This document shows, piece after piece, positions 19,142 through 31,210 of a stretch of 64,000 nucleotides of DNA. Position 1 is the stretch's first letter; the number at the start of each line of letters is the position of its first letter. A program made the translations under genes and the position numbers. Location: NCBI RefSeq assembly GCF_000182565.1, contig NW_015971551.1:213638-277637 (forward strand), read 5' to 3'. The DNA comes from Spizellomyces punctatus DAOM BR117. Lineage: Eukaryota; Chytridiomycota; Chytridiomycetes; Spizellomycetales; Spizellomycetaceae. The notes below the pieces were generated by a model. It did not search any database. It was given only the letters and a program-made list of their open reading frames with translations, and was not told the origin of the DNA.

Positions 19142-21204
19142 TCATAAAGCCGTGGAATGATCATTGAGGAAGTCGAAATCCGTTCCATCCATCTCCGGTA
19201 GCACCAAATCATCCAAATTGCCTTCATAGTCACCCAATAACGAGTCTTGAAGGTCATCCATATTCAGCGAAGGTAGGAGCGTCGGGTCGACTGGGGCGGT
19301 AGTCAGGAGCCCATTTGTATCCATGGAGCTGCCACTTAGTAGGCTGTGTGGATCTGGTAACATGCCTGCTGCCTGAGACGGCGGTTGTGTACCAAGGGAC
19401 GAGGGATGTATCGCGGCTGGGACAACCGAAGATGGGAGAGATGGATCACCGATATTTGGTATGTTTACGAGCCCCGGTGTTGAAGACAGTGCCGACATGG
19501 ACGCACCGTTTGGTAGTGGCGCTGTCGTAGTAAGTGGATCAAGGTAGCCGTTACTAGAAGATGCTGTAGGAGAAGGAGGATTGTGATGACGCATCAAAGC
19601 AAGAAGCGTTTGCCTATCCTCCTCAGTCCCATCAACGGAAGGGTCCTGACCTAAGAATTCCGACACATCATAGTCTCCCAGGTCCTCCAATCCAGTGTCA
19701 AGGCCAACCAGTGAGGAAATGCTATGAAGATGATCTTGCAATAAATCAATGTCGTCTGAAACGCTATCGGTTGCTTGTGAAAGATTCGTGAGGTTCTGAT
19801 TTTGCGCTACGAGTTGCTGACTGTAGTCCGGTGTTATGGGATTATTTACAATCGAACTGTCGGGGGACAGAAGGGTTATGGCACCCTGCATCAGGTTCGG
19901 GTTTAATGAGCTTATGCTGGGAGGTTGCATCAACTCCCGTACTCGTTGGTTGACGTTTTCTAAACAAAAAAATCGTAATTGAGTTAGTGCGAGTCGTCAA
20001 CAAAATGATGCGTTTACTGTCCAACCCCTTGGTTTTGTTTGGGTCCCATCTACATGACCATGGGACAGGATGTTATTAGCTTCCCATATGCTGGATGCAA
20101 CGTCAAGGCTGCCAATATTTCATTTATGGGAGCAATGGGTGCAGAATGGCCCTTCCAAATGTCTGAATGTGACTCACCTGCTCGGACGTCTTCTGGACTA
20201 TCCTCTACTCCACCCGGGGTGCTGCCAAGTAGCAGTTTCCTTTTCTTATTCATCAGCGGCTTTTTCCTGGACGAGAATACGGAGGCCAGAAAGCGAAGGA
20301 TCTTTTCGATTGTTTCTTGCTGTCGCTGATATCTATCACGTATAGAAACCGACTCGCTCCAAAGAACCTGGTTTTCCCGTTGAATATTTTTCAAGTCCGA
20401 GCTGATGGTGAGTTGGTGCCGTTTGATCGCCGCAATCTCTTGGATGATATAATTTACGTCCAGAGAAGACCCGTCCTTATCCTCAGCATTCTCGCGACCC
20501 TTCTTTCGCGTGACTAAGCATAGGAGATCGGGTTGATTACGCTGAAAGTTGGGATTGCTGAATTCCCATATCTCCGGTTCCCCGTCATTGTGTAGCACCC
20601 CCTGTTGAAGATGTGGTATCTTGTGAAAGCCGTACATGTTGAGTTGACGGACAAAACTCGCAAAATTATTATGTTTAAAGAATCGAGGCAGAACGTCCTT
20701 GGCAAAATCTTCGTGTCTTTGCACTGTCAATACTACATGCTTTAGACAAGAGCTTTAGTCAGCAAGGGTCATATTCACCTACCGATAAATGTTGTACCAT
20801 CTGGGCCCCAATGGATCAAGTCATCCGTAGAAGGATCGTTCACCATACTGAGAAAGTCTCATTAGCATATCTAGTCTCTGCTCATATTTGATTGACAACA
20901 CCTACTTGTACAGCTTATTGAGAAATGCCGGCACATTCCTTGCTGCGGTAGCGCTCAGAGCACCTCGGTTACCATTTGACGTTGGTGTAGCTGGTGCCCC
21001 CACAGTTGGCTTTATCAGGCGCTGCAAGGCAACAGGGCTACTGACAGCATTCGTACCGGTAATAGGCATGCCAATGGTAGCATCAATGGGAGGTGATCCA
21101 AGCGGTGGTGTAGGGGAGGGAAGGGGAGGCGTCGCAGAACTCGGGGCTGATCGCTTGCGCGAATTGGCTCTTCTGACGGCCACTCCGGTCCCTTTCGTCG
21201 TCAT
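19142..21204 (-). CDS. HSF1: Heat-shock transcription factor
   Basis: Four exons (21204-20906, 20847-20783, 20723-20178, 19959-19142) splice to exactly 575 residues. The HSF DNA-binding domain begins at about residue 88 (VPAFLNKLYNMVNDPSTDDL) and includes FAKDVLPRFFKHNNFASFVR and QLNMYGFHKIPHLQQGVL. The recognition helix (NNFASFVRQLNMYGFHKI) is nearly canonical. A heptad-repeat trimerisation coiled coil follows (ISSDLKNIQRENQVLWSESV ... YQRQQETIEKILRFLASVFS), then a basic stretch (SSRKKPLMNKKRK, probable nuclear signal) and an acidic, Ser/Asn-rich activation region ending DMDGTDFDFLNDHSTAL-like. It binds nTTCnnGAAn elements to induce chaperone genes. It is transcribed divergently from VPS1. 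Confidence 0.95.
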
Positions 21205-21765
21205 AACTCAATCTCACTCCAATTTCCTTTGACTTGACCGAATTTCCGACACTTGTCAAAATATGAAATGGTCCTAATGACTGAAAACCAGTCCAGACAC
21301 GACTATTCGTCTTCTGAAAATTGATTGTTCTGCACCGAGCTCGCCGCGCTATCTCGAGCCGAGAGGGTGTACCGGAAGCAAAGAGCAGGACAACAAGAAA
21401 CCCCTATAAAAAGCCAGGTCCTTCTGCAGCTTACAACGTGAATTGAAAAATGGATGTTTATGCTTGAACCAAACCCGGGGAGTAGGTGTTTGCAGCATGT
21501 AGTGGTAACGTCCTTGTCTCACGTGCTACTGCCAGCCACGCACGTGATGCATTTGTACTAAGCCACTCTATTATGGGGTAAGTTGGCCTTTGAAGGTGGC
21601 GGCAAGTAACTTTGAAGCACGGCGCCGATCATCTTGGCATTTTCCCCACTCTGCAGTCGGTGACAACCGAATAAGCAATTATCTTCACTAGTCCGTTTTG
21701 AATTCGTTGCATTGTCATACAGCGCTCACTCGAAAATAGAATAACCACCCTAACATTGGGTCACG
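21205..21765. promoter_or_regulatory. Divergent promoter region between HSF1 and VPS1
   Basis: About 560 bp shared by two head-to-head genes. A TATA-like ctataaaaagcc lies near 21402-21413. I could not support a correctly spaced heat-shock element here. Confidence 0.35.
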
Positions 21766-24700
21766 ATGGATACCAACCTCATCAAAACAGGTGCGCGTTC
21801 TGACTCTGCCAGCGGACACTGTGTTCGCAGTCAAAACTTATAACCCTCGCTTTTCCAGTAAACAAACTTCAGGATGCATTTGCGGCCGTTGGCGTTGCCA
21901 ACCCTATTGACCTTCCTCAGGTACGTACACATGTTGCGATTATTCAAAGGATGGGAACATGCTGAGGCCAATGTTTTGAAATTGGTTCCAACTTTGGTCG
22001 TTGGATGGATTTCATGGACATTGCATCGTGGGAAGCTACGCACAATGCCCATACTGCTGGTAGTTAAAATCCTTGTTACTTTCTAGATTACTGTCATTGG
22101 CAGTCAGAGTAGCGGTAAAAGTTCCGTGCTAGAGAACATTGTAGGCCGGGATTTCCTCCCACGAGGTATGTTCATGGATGAGACATGATCAATACCTCTC
22201 TGCTATTCAGAAGTGTCAGTTGCTGAATTGGCGATCCTTAGGAACTGGTATTGTCACCAGGCGGCCACTCGTTTTGCAACTCATCAATAGGCCAAACTCA
22301 AAAGGGGAAGTAGGAGGGGTCGCTGCTGCGGAGTTCCATGGAAACGCACCTGTCGTATCGTCTCCGAACGGTGCTTCCACTCCACCGAGGGGTTCAAATG
22401 TCGAGGCCGATGAATGGGGAGAATTTCTTCATATTCCTGGGAAAAAGTTCACGAATTTTGACGAGATTCGCGACGAAATTGTAAAAGAGACTGAGGCCAA
22501 GACTGGAAAGAACGCAGGCATTTCGCCTGAACCAATCAACCTCCGAATTTATTCGCCAAATGTCCTGACTCTCACGCTCGTGGACCTTCCGGGATTGACA
22601 AAGGTGCCCGTCGGTGATCAGCCCAAAGATATTGAGAAGCAAATCCGTGATATGATTTTGAAGTTCATTACAAAAAATAATGCAATCATTTTGGCTGTGA
22701 CGGCGGCCAACACCGATTTGGCAAATTCTGATGGCTTGAAACTTGCGCGTGAAGTTGATCCCGATGGTGTTCGGACTATTGGTGTGCTTACCAAGATCGA
22801 TTTGATGGATCAGGGGACGGATGTGGTGGATATTCTTGCCGGACGTGTCATTCCCCTGCGTTTAGGTGGCTATCTTGATTGTGTGAAAATGTTCGAAATG
22901 CAATGATGCAACATCTGACCGCACATGCTGTTAGGATACGTACCTGTCATCAACCGTGGCCAACGGGATATTGAATCGAAAAAGAAAATCTCCGTTGCTT
23001 TGGAGGGAGAACGCAGCTTCTTTGAGAATCACCCCTCCTACAAAAGCAAGGCTCAGTACTGTGGTACCCCATTCCTTGCGAGGAAGCTCAACATGGTCTG
23101 TGAGATGGGGTGACCGATTATGCCATCCGTAGCCGAACCATTTCTAAGCAGATGAGATATCTTGTAGATTCTGATGCACCACATTCGAAACACATTACCC
23201 GAGATCAAAGCGAAGATTCAGGCAGGCCTCGCAAAGTACACACAGGAGCTCTCCCAACTTGGTGATGTCTTGACAGACGACTCCACTAGCCAGGTACGGT
23301 ATCATGTGGCCTCTTTGTCATCCAATACGTAAATGTTTACATGGTGTTTCCCTCTTTTCAGTCCAACATTATTCTCAATGTGATTACTGAGTTCACCAAT
23401 GAATATCGAACAATTATCGATGGTACCTCCAATGAGATCACTAGTGATGAGCTCAGCGGCGGCGCACGTATTAGCTTTGTGTTCCATGAGATATTCGGTT
23501 CAGCTATACGAAGCATGGATCCATTTGATCAGATCAAAGATGTCGACATCAGGACCATCTTATATAACTCTTCGGTAAGACTAGGGATTCTTTGTGGACT
23601 AGTAACAATATACTAATGGACATTGGGACATTGCAAACAGGGATCTTCACCTGCTCTCTTTGTGGGAACCGCTGCCTTTGTGAGTAGTAGCATGAAAAAT
23701 CGGTGATCTCTTGGCTTGTACAAACCCCCGATGGTAATGATTTTGTAGGAAGTACTTGTGAAGCAGCAGATCCGGAGGTTGGAGGACCCAAGTTTGAAAT
23801 GCGCGTCGATGATCTACGATGAGTTGGTGCGAATTCTAAACAAGTTGCTACAGAAGCAGGTAATACCGACAGTGTCAGATACTGTTTTTTGAGCTGACAG
23901 GCTAATGTTATGGTGTAGATTTTCAAGCGTTTCCCGGCTATGAGAGAAAGGTTTTATACCGTTGTTATCAATTTCTTTAAAGTAAGTTCCATTCACTTTC
24001 CGAAAGTGTATCGAATAGCTCAGTATGTGGACGAGCTGAACTTACGCTTGTTGTCGATTTCAGAAATGCATGATGCCCACAAATAAATGTGTGCAGGACT
24101 TGATTGCGTACGTACAATTGTTTCACGCAGTCGAATGTTGCCCAGGAGCTCACATGTCATCGTTAGAGCGGAGGCGTGTTACGTTAATACAGGACACCCC
24201 GATTTCATAACAGGACACAAGGTATATTGGTGTGCGACTACGATCTGTTTCCATTTCGGTGCACTGATGACATCTTGCAGGCCATGGCCATCATAAACGA
24301 CCGCGTAAATGCCTCAAAAGCACCTCCACCGCAGCCACCGGTTGATCCCAAGAACCCCCGCGCGTCAACAAACTCTCCTGCAGCTGCATTACCGGCCCGC
24401 GATCCCAATGCTGATATTATTGCCCAGGCAAACAACTCAGACGGTTTCTTCGGGAGCTTCTTCTCTAAAAAGAAGAAGCCGGGCGTGTTGGAGAACCCTC
24501 CTCCTGTCCTGAAGGCATCAGGCAACTTATCCGAGCGGGAGTACATGGAGACCGAGGTCATCAGTGAGTATCGTCTGCTTACTATCCGTACATTGCTTGA
24601 GGGGTTCTCTAATCGGGTGTCCCTTGACAGAGCTGTTACTCCTTTCCTACTTTAGTATTGTCAAACGCACCGTTGCCGATCTTGTTCCAAAGTTCGTAAT

Positions 24701-24881
24701 GTTGAAGCTCGTGCAGCACACCAAGGAAGAACTACAACGGGAACTTTTGGCGGAGCTATACAAGAAGGAAGTGTTTGATGACGCACTACAGGAGAGTGAC
24801 TTCACTAAGCAGCGGCGTATGGAGTGCAAGAAGATGATTGACGCTCTGCAACGGGCTGATGAAATTATTGCCGCAGTTTGA
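21766..24881 (+). CDS. VPS1: Dynamin-related GTPase VPS1
   Basis: Fourteen exons (21766-21790, 21859-21920, 22087-22165, 22242-22865, 22935-23095, 23168-23293, 23362-23574, 23641-23679, 23749-23859, 23919-23981, 24064-24107, 24167-24221, 24281-24563, 24631-24881) sum to 2,136 nt, 711 residues, close to yeast Vps1 (704). GTPase motifs: GSQSSGKSS (P-loop), the switch I threonine in [26 protein letters not shown], and [12 protein letters not shown]. The middle/stalk domain contains [11 protein letters not shown] and [16 protein letters not shown]. The C-terminal GED contains [20 protein letters not shown]. There is no PH or proline-rich domain, as in Vps1. It acts in vacuolar sorting, endocytosis and peroxisome fission. 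An insert of low complexity lies between stalk and GED ([11 protein letters not shown]). Dnm1 is less likely given VNKLQD...IDLPQITVIG. Confidence 0.95.
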
Positions 24882-25064
24882 GGGTTATTTTGCCATTGAA
24901 GGCGGGTTGTCGGCGGGGACGAAGGGAATGTCCTATGGTTATTTGTCTCTCTGTTTTGCTATAGATCACATTATGGTAATTCCATAGTAGAGAATTCAGT
25001 TCAGGAAATCCAACCTCATAGTTAATGAATTGCATAGCCACCCGACTGTTGAGTTAATGCACAA

Positions 25065-25961
25065 ATGTCGACCGACTTGCCCGGATCTTTCATGCCGGCG
25101 TCAGATTCTTCTGTAACTCTTCTAGGAAATACCCCCCTCGACAGCATCAGATCGGAGCTACACAGTGCTCACGAAACACTCGTGGACATTGTCACGTCAC
25201 TGGGATGCTCTTTCGACCAGATCGAGGAATACACAACTGTAGGATATGCAACTCCTTGCACTCTTTTAAGACTCGCAATCCTTATGAATAACTCTTAGCG
25301 TAGCAAACACCTTGTATCATGTCCTTATGTTCTCTCTCATCGTGTGCCCCAAAAGTTCTTGGAGCGACATGTTGAGAGGTGTAAGGCGAAGCCCTCGGTG
25401 AGTGGGTCGATACTGTGGACCGTTCAGGAATGTTCATTAACGTGCAGTGGTCTTTATCTTTATTGGACTGCCATGTTATTTCATTAGGACAGAGTATCTG
25501 AGCACAATACAGATCTGCGTAGGGTGGAAGGTTTGAACTTGTCTTGTTTTTCTTTCATGCCGATACAACTGCTTTTATATAATGCTCGCTTGTTTAGACG
25601 CAGCGCAGACTGGGTTAGGAAACCCGAAAAGGTCGTATGACCAGCTAGGGGAGCCTTCCACACCACTCGTTGGGCAACGACAATCGGAGGATAGTACAGC
25701 TATACAGCAACCATTGACTAGGTACCTTCCGAAGCATCTTCAAGGCGACCCCATCAAACGACGTCGAAAAGCTTACCGGACGAAAGGGAGAAACAAACGA
25801 TCATTGCGAGAGGTAGTCATAAGATGTACACCCTCAGATGCTAGCAGCAACAGGGATTCTCATATAATTTCATGTTTAAATAGATCATGCGAGATGTCAT
25901 TGACGGCTATATGGCCGATATTGCCAATGACGATGAAAAGTCCCAGCCAAACCGTACATAG
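25065..25961 (+). CDS. Unknown 179-residue protein, five exons
   Basis: Exons 25065-25238, 25356-25397, 25488-25518, 25598-25812 and 25884-25961 join in frame to 179 residues. The N-terminal part is helical (SIRSELHSAHETLVDIVTSL ... FLERHVERCKAKPS). The middle is polar, with a strongly basic patch (KRRRKAYRTKGRNKRSLRE) that may be a nuclear signal, followed by IMRDVIDGYMADIAN and a polar tail. No family recognised. The model rests on splice signals and continuity of frame; exon 3 (31 nt) is the weakest part. Confidence 0.5.
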
Positions 25962-26155
25962 AGCCTGTTTCCTGTTGCCCATTTGTACATATTCGCAGTT
26001 CAATCTCATTGGAGTGCTGTTACAGTGTGGTAGACTTGTCTAGGAACTTTTGCCAATGCACAAGACAGATGGCAGCCATTCGCCTGTTGAGCCAATTCGA
26101 TCATTGCCGTCAGTGGAACGGGTGTATGAAAGACAAGAAATCGTTATCAATACAC

Positions 26156-26950
26156 TCACCAGACACGGTACTGCCTTATAAACTCGCCAACACCCTCCAT
26201 GCTAATAATGGTCGACTGGTGCTTGGCGATCCAATGTTTTATGAGTGGCAGATGGATGGGCGCTGCTGTATCATCCAACTCATCAAAACCATCATCGTCA
26301 TCACATTCATCAGAGGATGATGAGCTGAAGGATTTTTTATAGAGCATTGATATTACTCGTTTTGTCTCCATGCGCTTGTGCCATTTCGCTCTATCCACAT
26401 TTGGTTGTGGGGGCTGTGGTGTGCGCTGTTCCATTTTCCTTGAATTGTCTGGTGGATGTGGTCGCCCAGGAGGACTAGGACTTCCAAAGTAACGCTGTCC
26501 CTTCATGTTTCCTGCCTGATTTTTGAACCCCAGCGGCTTCCCATGCTCGTCACTCCCGATTGAGTTTTTCCTTCGTATTCGCAAACCTGGCTCCTGTATG
26601 CCGTGATGGGATGCATTGTCGGACCTTTCTAAAACGTTCTGTCGTTGTGAATGTATCACATTATGGGATTTCTCTTCAAAGTCAATCCCTTGCACGTTCC
26701 TCACGAGGCTCACAGTGTGACCCTCTTCTTGCCGCTGCCAGCAACTCTTCCTCCGTCGAGGTTTTCCGCAAGTGGCACTCCGCCGCTCAAGTACTCGCTC
26801 AATACACGGCCATTGTTCTCGTCTTGTGCATCGAATTGCAGACTTTGGTGACGGGCATAGGTTAGGGACGGAATTGGAATCGATTATGGAACTATTGGCG
26901 TGGACAAAGGCTAGCAGTTCGCTGCCTGGAGGTTTACTTGACTCGGCCAT
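26156..26950 (-). CDS. Unknown 264-residue polar protein
   Basis: One exon, ATG at 26950. It is rich in Ser, Arg, Pro and Gln with no membrane segment. Near the C-terminus there is a Ser run followed by an acidic patch (SSSSSDECDDDDGFDELDD) and a short helical end (GVGEFIRQYRVW). The composition suggests a disordered nuclear protein; the family is unknown. It is convergent with the unknown gene ending at 25961. Confidence 0.5.
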   Translation of the reverse strand: MAESSKPPGSELLAFVHANSSIIDSNSVPNLCPSPKSAIRCTRREQWPCIERVLERRSATCGKPRRRKSCWQRQEEGHTVSLVRNVQGIDFEEKSHNVIHSQRQNVLERSDNASHHGIQEPGLRIRRKNSIGSDEHGKPLGFKNQAGNMKGQRYFGSPSPPGRPHPPDNSRKMEQRTPQPPQPNVDRAKWHKRMETKRVISMLYKKSFSSSSSDECDDDDGFDELDDTAAPIHLPLIKHWIAKHQSTIISMEGVGEFIRQYRVW

Positions 26951-27124
26951 GATCAGGTTTACGCGAAACTGACGCGAGACGCGTTTTTGGATGGACGATT
27001 GAAGTGTATGGAGATATCCACTTTATTTTTGCACCAGTGTACACATTTCTTTTACTTCGGTCATATACACAAGAGGGAACACAGAATTAGACAGTTCCCA
27101 TATTCTGCTATGCATCTCAGTCCT

Positions 27125-28327
27125 TCATTCCGTCATCTTGCGCGTGATGGATTGAATTTTTTTTGCAACAGATTTCGCGGTGGCAGCTGCTTTTGTAGCA
27201 ACCTTCTTGCCCTTGGGGGCCAAAATCCCACGTACAGACTTTGCCCTTGCAATGGTCTTCTTTACTACTGGACGGAGCGCCACCGTTTTCTTTGGGACCT
27301 TCTTTGCGGAATTGGCTCGGATGGCCTTTTCCAGGTTAGCACGAGCTGCATCGATTCCATTGGACTGCCTATAGGCAGCTATTTTCTTCTTGTATGCTTC
27401 CGCTTCGGTGGCATACGCAGTTTGATATTTCTGTGATTGGGGCGCTGATCAGCAGCGGGAACACCATGAAAAATCATACCATTCATGTCTATACCTTTTT
27501 CTCGCTCTCAGGCAAACGTTTATACGCAGCTGCAACCAATTTGCTGGCCTCATGGGGAGGTAGGCCAGCGGCGCTCCGACCAAGCACTTCCTCCTGCTTC
27601 GAAGGACTCATCGAGTACACATCCTTAAAGAACCTGGCAAACGAGGTAAGGGGCGCCTTCGGAGCCTTTGCATCCCGTGCGGGCTTCGCGGTCACCCTGT
27701 CTGGTTTGATGGACTTCTTCAGTCTATAGGCCTTTTTTTCCAAAAGAACATCTGTCGGCGTTCTTTTGTCAAGATAATTCTTGTAATCACGCTCGTATTG
27801 AGCCTTCGCCTTTTCTGCCTGGGCATGATATTGCTTTTAAAGGGGAGGTTAGATATGGTCGAACAAACGGGAGTATGGTAACGGGACATATGTTTATACC
27901 TTCTTTTCGGATTCCGGCAAGCGTTCCCACCTCGAAGAGACCTCTCTGCTAATGGCGGTCAACTTGGCGCGATAATCCTTGTTGGCAAAGGCAGGGTCTT
28001 TGGAGAGTGTTTGGATTTGAGCGCTTGAAAAGAGAAAGTACGCGGGAATTGGCTTTTTGGGAGGGGTAACCGACGGCTTAGGAAGAGCTTTCAGCTTCCT
28101 CTTTGCCAATGTAACCGGAGAGGGAGCTGACCATGGAAAGCATATTTATGTCAATCAAGCCGAACATGAATCTCTGCGCATTGTGATCAGATCGGTTACA
28201 TACCAGTGCCGGTCGAACGAACAGCACTAGTCTGGAGAAGACGGAGACCGTAAGGAGCACTTTTGACTATTTGTTGGTAGACGCGCTCCCTGGCGGGAAG
28301 AACCGGCTGAAGGAAGACGGAAAGCAT
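27125..28327 (-). CDS. Mitochondrial HMG-box protein with two boxes (Abf2/TFAM-like)
   Basis: The best start is the ATG at 28327 (MLSVFLQPVLPARERVYQQI), which begins a typical mitochondrial presequence; the frame is closed by a stop further upstream. Exon 1 ends at 28204 and joins APSPVTLAKRKLKALPKP. Two HMG-box-like units follow: PPKKPIPAYFLFSSAQIQTL ... WERLPESEKK and KAPLTSFARFFKDVYSMSP ... AYKRLPESEKK, each interrupted by an intron just after SEKK. The tail is Lys/Ala-rich and ends TRKMTE. The architecture matches mitochondrial DNA packaging factors (Abf2, TFAM), which bend and compact mtDNA. The identical intron position in both boxes suggests internal duplication. Confidence 0.8.
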
Positions 28328-28777
28328 GCCTGTTGAGCACGACAGTGATCCGATCTGTAAAGAGTTGCTTGTATAGATCGAATGGAGAATTTCGTAGCTG
28401 GACCGGAGAACGCGCGGGCAAGCGAGAGAAGCGTTAAGAGATGTCCGAAGAGCGGCTGCAAACACGCGTCAGATGTATCCCAGTCGAGACGAGAAGCTCT
28501 CTGCTCTTCAATGGCAGAACACAATGTCACAGATACAACCTTTGACTTTTTTGAAGTAAGCAATGCTAATCCCTTGTTGATTGGAAAGCGAGGAGAGAAA
28601 AGCTAGGCTGGACGTGTCAAAAGACCAAAAGACGGCTAGTTTGACGTGTGTCAGGTTCATGTCCGATAATTGGTCATCCGATCACATGTCCTGCGGGGTG
28701 TTCCATTCGCAGGATTGCAAAGATCTGGTGAACATTGCTTTGCGGAAACCGTGCCCATTCACTTACCGCCAACGCAA

Positions 28778-29180
28778 ATGTCGGAAGCGCTTGTTATCTT
28801 CCTTTTCCTACTATTTGCGCTTCTCATGCTGGCGTTTGTCTGCTATCTTGGTGCGGACACATGCTGTGGACGGGAATTGCTTGCGTCTCTGAATATTCCG
28901 ATTATAAGCCGATGGGCGGCACAGCGATCTTCACGTTACGGAGAACTCGATGACAGCGAGGGCATGAACTGGCAAAGAAGCGATGATGACTGGTTTGAGA
29001 TGCGATCACAGATGCGAACTGCCATGGCGCCCGGTAGGTGCCATATCCAGCTTGTCTTGTGACTTGCAGCAGCTCCTAAATAGCCTCTCTGTTCCGGTGG
29101 TTAGAGCCATTGAGAAGCGACTGGGAGCGGGATCTTCAAGGGGAGCTGTGGATGAAGGGTTGATCGTTGAGGGTTTAGCG
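28778..29180 (+). CDS. Small single-pass membrane protein, unknown
   Basis: ATG at 28778: a hydrophobic N-terminal helix (VIFLFLLFALLMLAFVCYLG) then a Cys pair (DTCCGREL) and a polar tail (RYGELDDSEGMNWQRSDDDW). The first exon runs to about MAPG near 29033, where gtaggtgcc looks like a donor; the last exon is uncertain, and the end given is approximate. It faces the mitochondrial HMG gene head-to-head. No family recognised. Confidence 0.4.
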
Positions 29181-29429
29181 TGGAGTTATTACCATGATTC
29201 TGTGATTCACTTAATCGGCTGATTCGGGGGATAGACAAACCCTCTTGTATATAAGCTTATTGTACATGCTAGTGCGTAGATACTCTGCATTTTCAAACTA
29301 ATACGTAGATACTCTGCTGTATATCGACACTTTGGGCGGCTCAGTGCTGAGCCATGATCGGCAAGCTTAGTGACACGTCCCAAGTGAGTACTTGTTGCAT
29401 GCCGACTTCCTCTGTGTCGAATTGGGTCA

Positions 29430-30893
29430 ATGCTCGCGACCACTCGCACCGCGCCCCCCATTAAGCGCTCTTTACAAGGGGTTACGGCTTCTGCTTCCAA
29501 AAAGATTAAACTTCACCAGATGACCATGTTGACGGCGACTGCCCCGACTTCTGCGCGGCCCCTCACTCCCCTAGTCACCTCCTTACTTGAAAGGAATCAC
29601 AATGAACACCACATGTACTTTGCGGGGGGATTGCACAATCACTTTCCTCATACACTTTTGTCACAATTTGCCTTGGGTGCAAGTGAACAAAGATTAAATA
29701 GGGAATGGTCATTGGAAGATCCCGACTTGGAGAAATTGGGTGAACCCGTGGAGAATATTGTGCTGAACGAGAAGAACTGGAGAGATTACATTGGTATCAG
29801 AAGGTAAGCCATTAATCTGATCTACTCCTATACCTTAAAGAATCGATGTTGATAACGCTCTCATAATAGATACTATCCCAATTATCTCAAATTCTTTGAC
29901 CACCTAGTTCAACGGGACGGAATTATTCCAACGACCGTCAAGTATGCGTTTGACCCAGTCTTGATACCTTCCGTACTGAGTGGACTTTTACATCCTCTCA
30001 TCCATATCGGTTTTGGCGTCGAGTTCTCGTCGCCACTGGTAACAGCTGAAGGGCTGGCGGAGGCTTGCACTCATCAACCTAAAATGAAACCCGTTCTTGA
30101 CGCAAGTCGAAAACATTCGGAACTAAATCAACCAGCATCACACTCGAAGTACAATACGAAACGCATAGTGGAGTTCTTTGACACACTGCGAAAGGATCCT
30201 CGGTTGGATGGCTTGGTCACTGTTGAAAATGATGATAAAACGGCTGCCACGATTCAGAAATGTGCAGAGGTCATTGCAGAGTACGCTAATCTATGGACGA
30301 TTGAAGGTATACATCACAGACATATAATGCTAAGTGAATTGCAATCGCTTACATGTCATCACTTGCTTTTTTGATTAGAAACACCAGCCGGCATCCAAGA
30401 TGCTCTTCACACACTTTTTCATACCACCACCGATTTGTATGCCTCGACCGGCTTGCGTCCAGGTCACCCAGCATCCCCAAGGCTGGACTTTTTTCTCCTC
30501 CACTTGTTGACAGCAACTCTCGCGACAAGGCACCTTCTCCCCCACCTCAGTATCGATGCTTCCCGAGATCTACTCCACGCCCATTTCACCATCTGCCTAA
30601 CCTTCTACATCGCGCGTGGTCGTCCACCGGTGCAGCCTACACTACTACTAGCTCTACCTGTCAAGAACTCACCCGCACTGAAAACGTGGGAGCAAATTGT
30701 ACACTATGCTCATGAGAGCGAGGATCTGCATGTACCAAAAGTGATCAGAACTTTGAAGATTGCCGAGGAGATGTACGGACCTGAGAATGACTTGTGGATT
30801 CAGGTTGCTAGGCTCACCATTGATAAGTTGGTGATCAAGGGTGGTCAGTGGGACAGGGATGGATGTGGTTACGAAGAGACTTGGGGAGGGTGA
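29430..30893 (+). CDS. Questin oxidase-like protein (AflY/DUF4243 family)
   Basis: Three exons (29430-29803, 29870-30306, 30379-30893) join to 441 residues. Family features are HHMYFAGGLHNHFPHTLLSQ near residue 60 and FALGAS after it, YYPNYLKFFDHLVQRDG, a His-rich middle (LSGLLHPLIHIGFGVEFSSP), and the C-terminal part TFYIARGRPPVQPTLLL ... AHESEDLHVPKVIRTLKIAE. Members carry out Baeyer-Villiger-type oxygenations in fungal polyketide pathways (questin oxidase, AflY), but many fungal homologues are outside gene clusters. Here no polyketide synthase or tailoring gene is adjacent, so the substrate is open. Confidence 0.8.
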
Positions 30894-31210
30894 GGCGGAA
30901 TACCCTGAACGTGGGACGCATTGATGTTTGCGATGGCCTGTGTGAGTTTTCCAACATTTATGGAAGCCGTACTGTGAGCGGGCGGATTTTGCATTGCTTA
31001 CGCTCATGACTGAGTATTGGAGAGTCAACCGCTGATGGATAAGGCCGTCTCATTGTATTTTTTTTAACATAGCTGTTCACTGTGTATGGTAAATCATATC
31101 CAAAATTGAGCACTTGTAAATAAGTAAAAGTGCGATCCCCCCGCTTACTAAGTGATGAATTGGGGATGGTTATGCACAAAAACCAATACAAAATCGTAAA
31201 GAATGTCCCA
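30894..31210. other. Gap between convergent genes, nothing recognised
   Basis: About 320 bp containing the 3' flanks of the questin-oxidase-like and CorA genes. Confidence 0.4.

Noticed and set aside
21205-21400. Heat-shock element in the HSF1/VPS1 promoter (ttctgaaaattgattgttc)
   Set aside because: The spacing between TTC and GAA is one base, not two, so it is not a proper HSE.
28670-28777. In-frame extension upstream of the small membrane protein
   Set aside because: The ATG at 28778 puts the hydrophobic helix at the N-terminus; the upstream extension has no features and may be leader.
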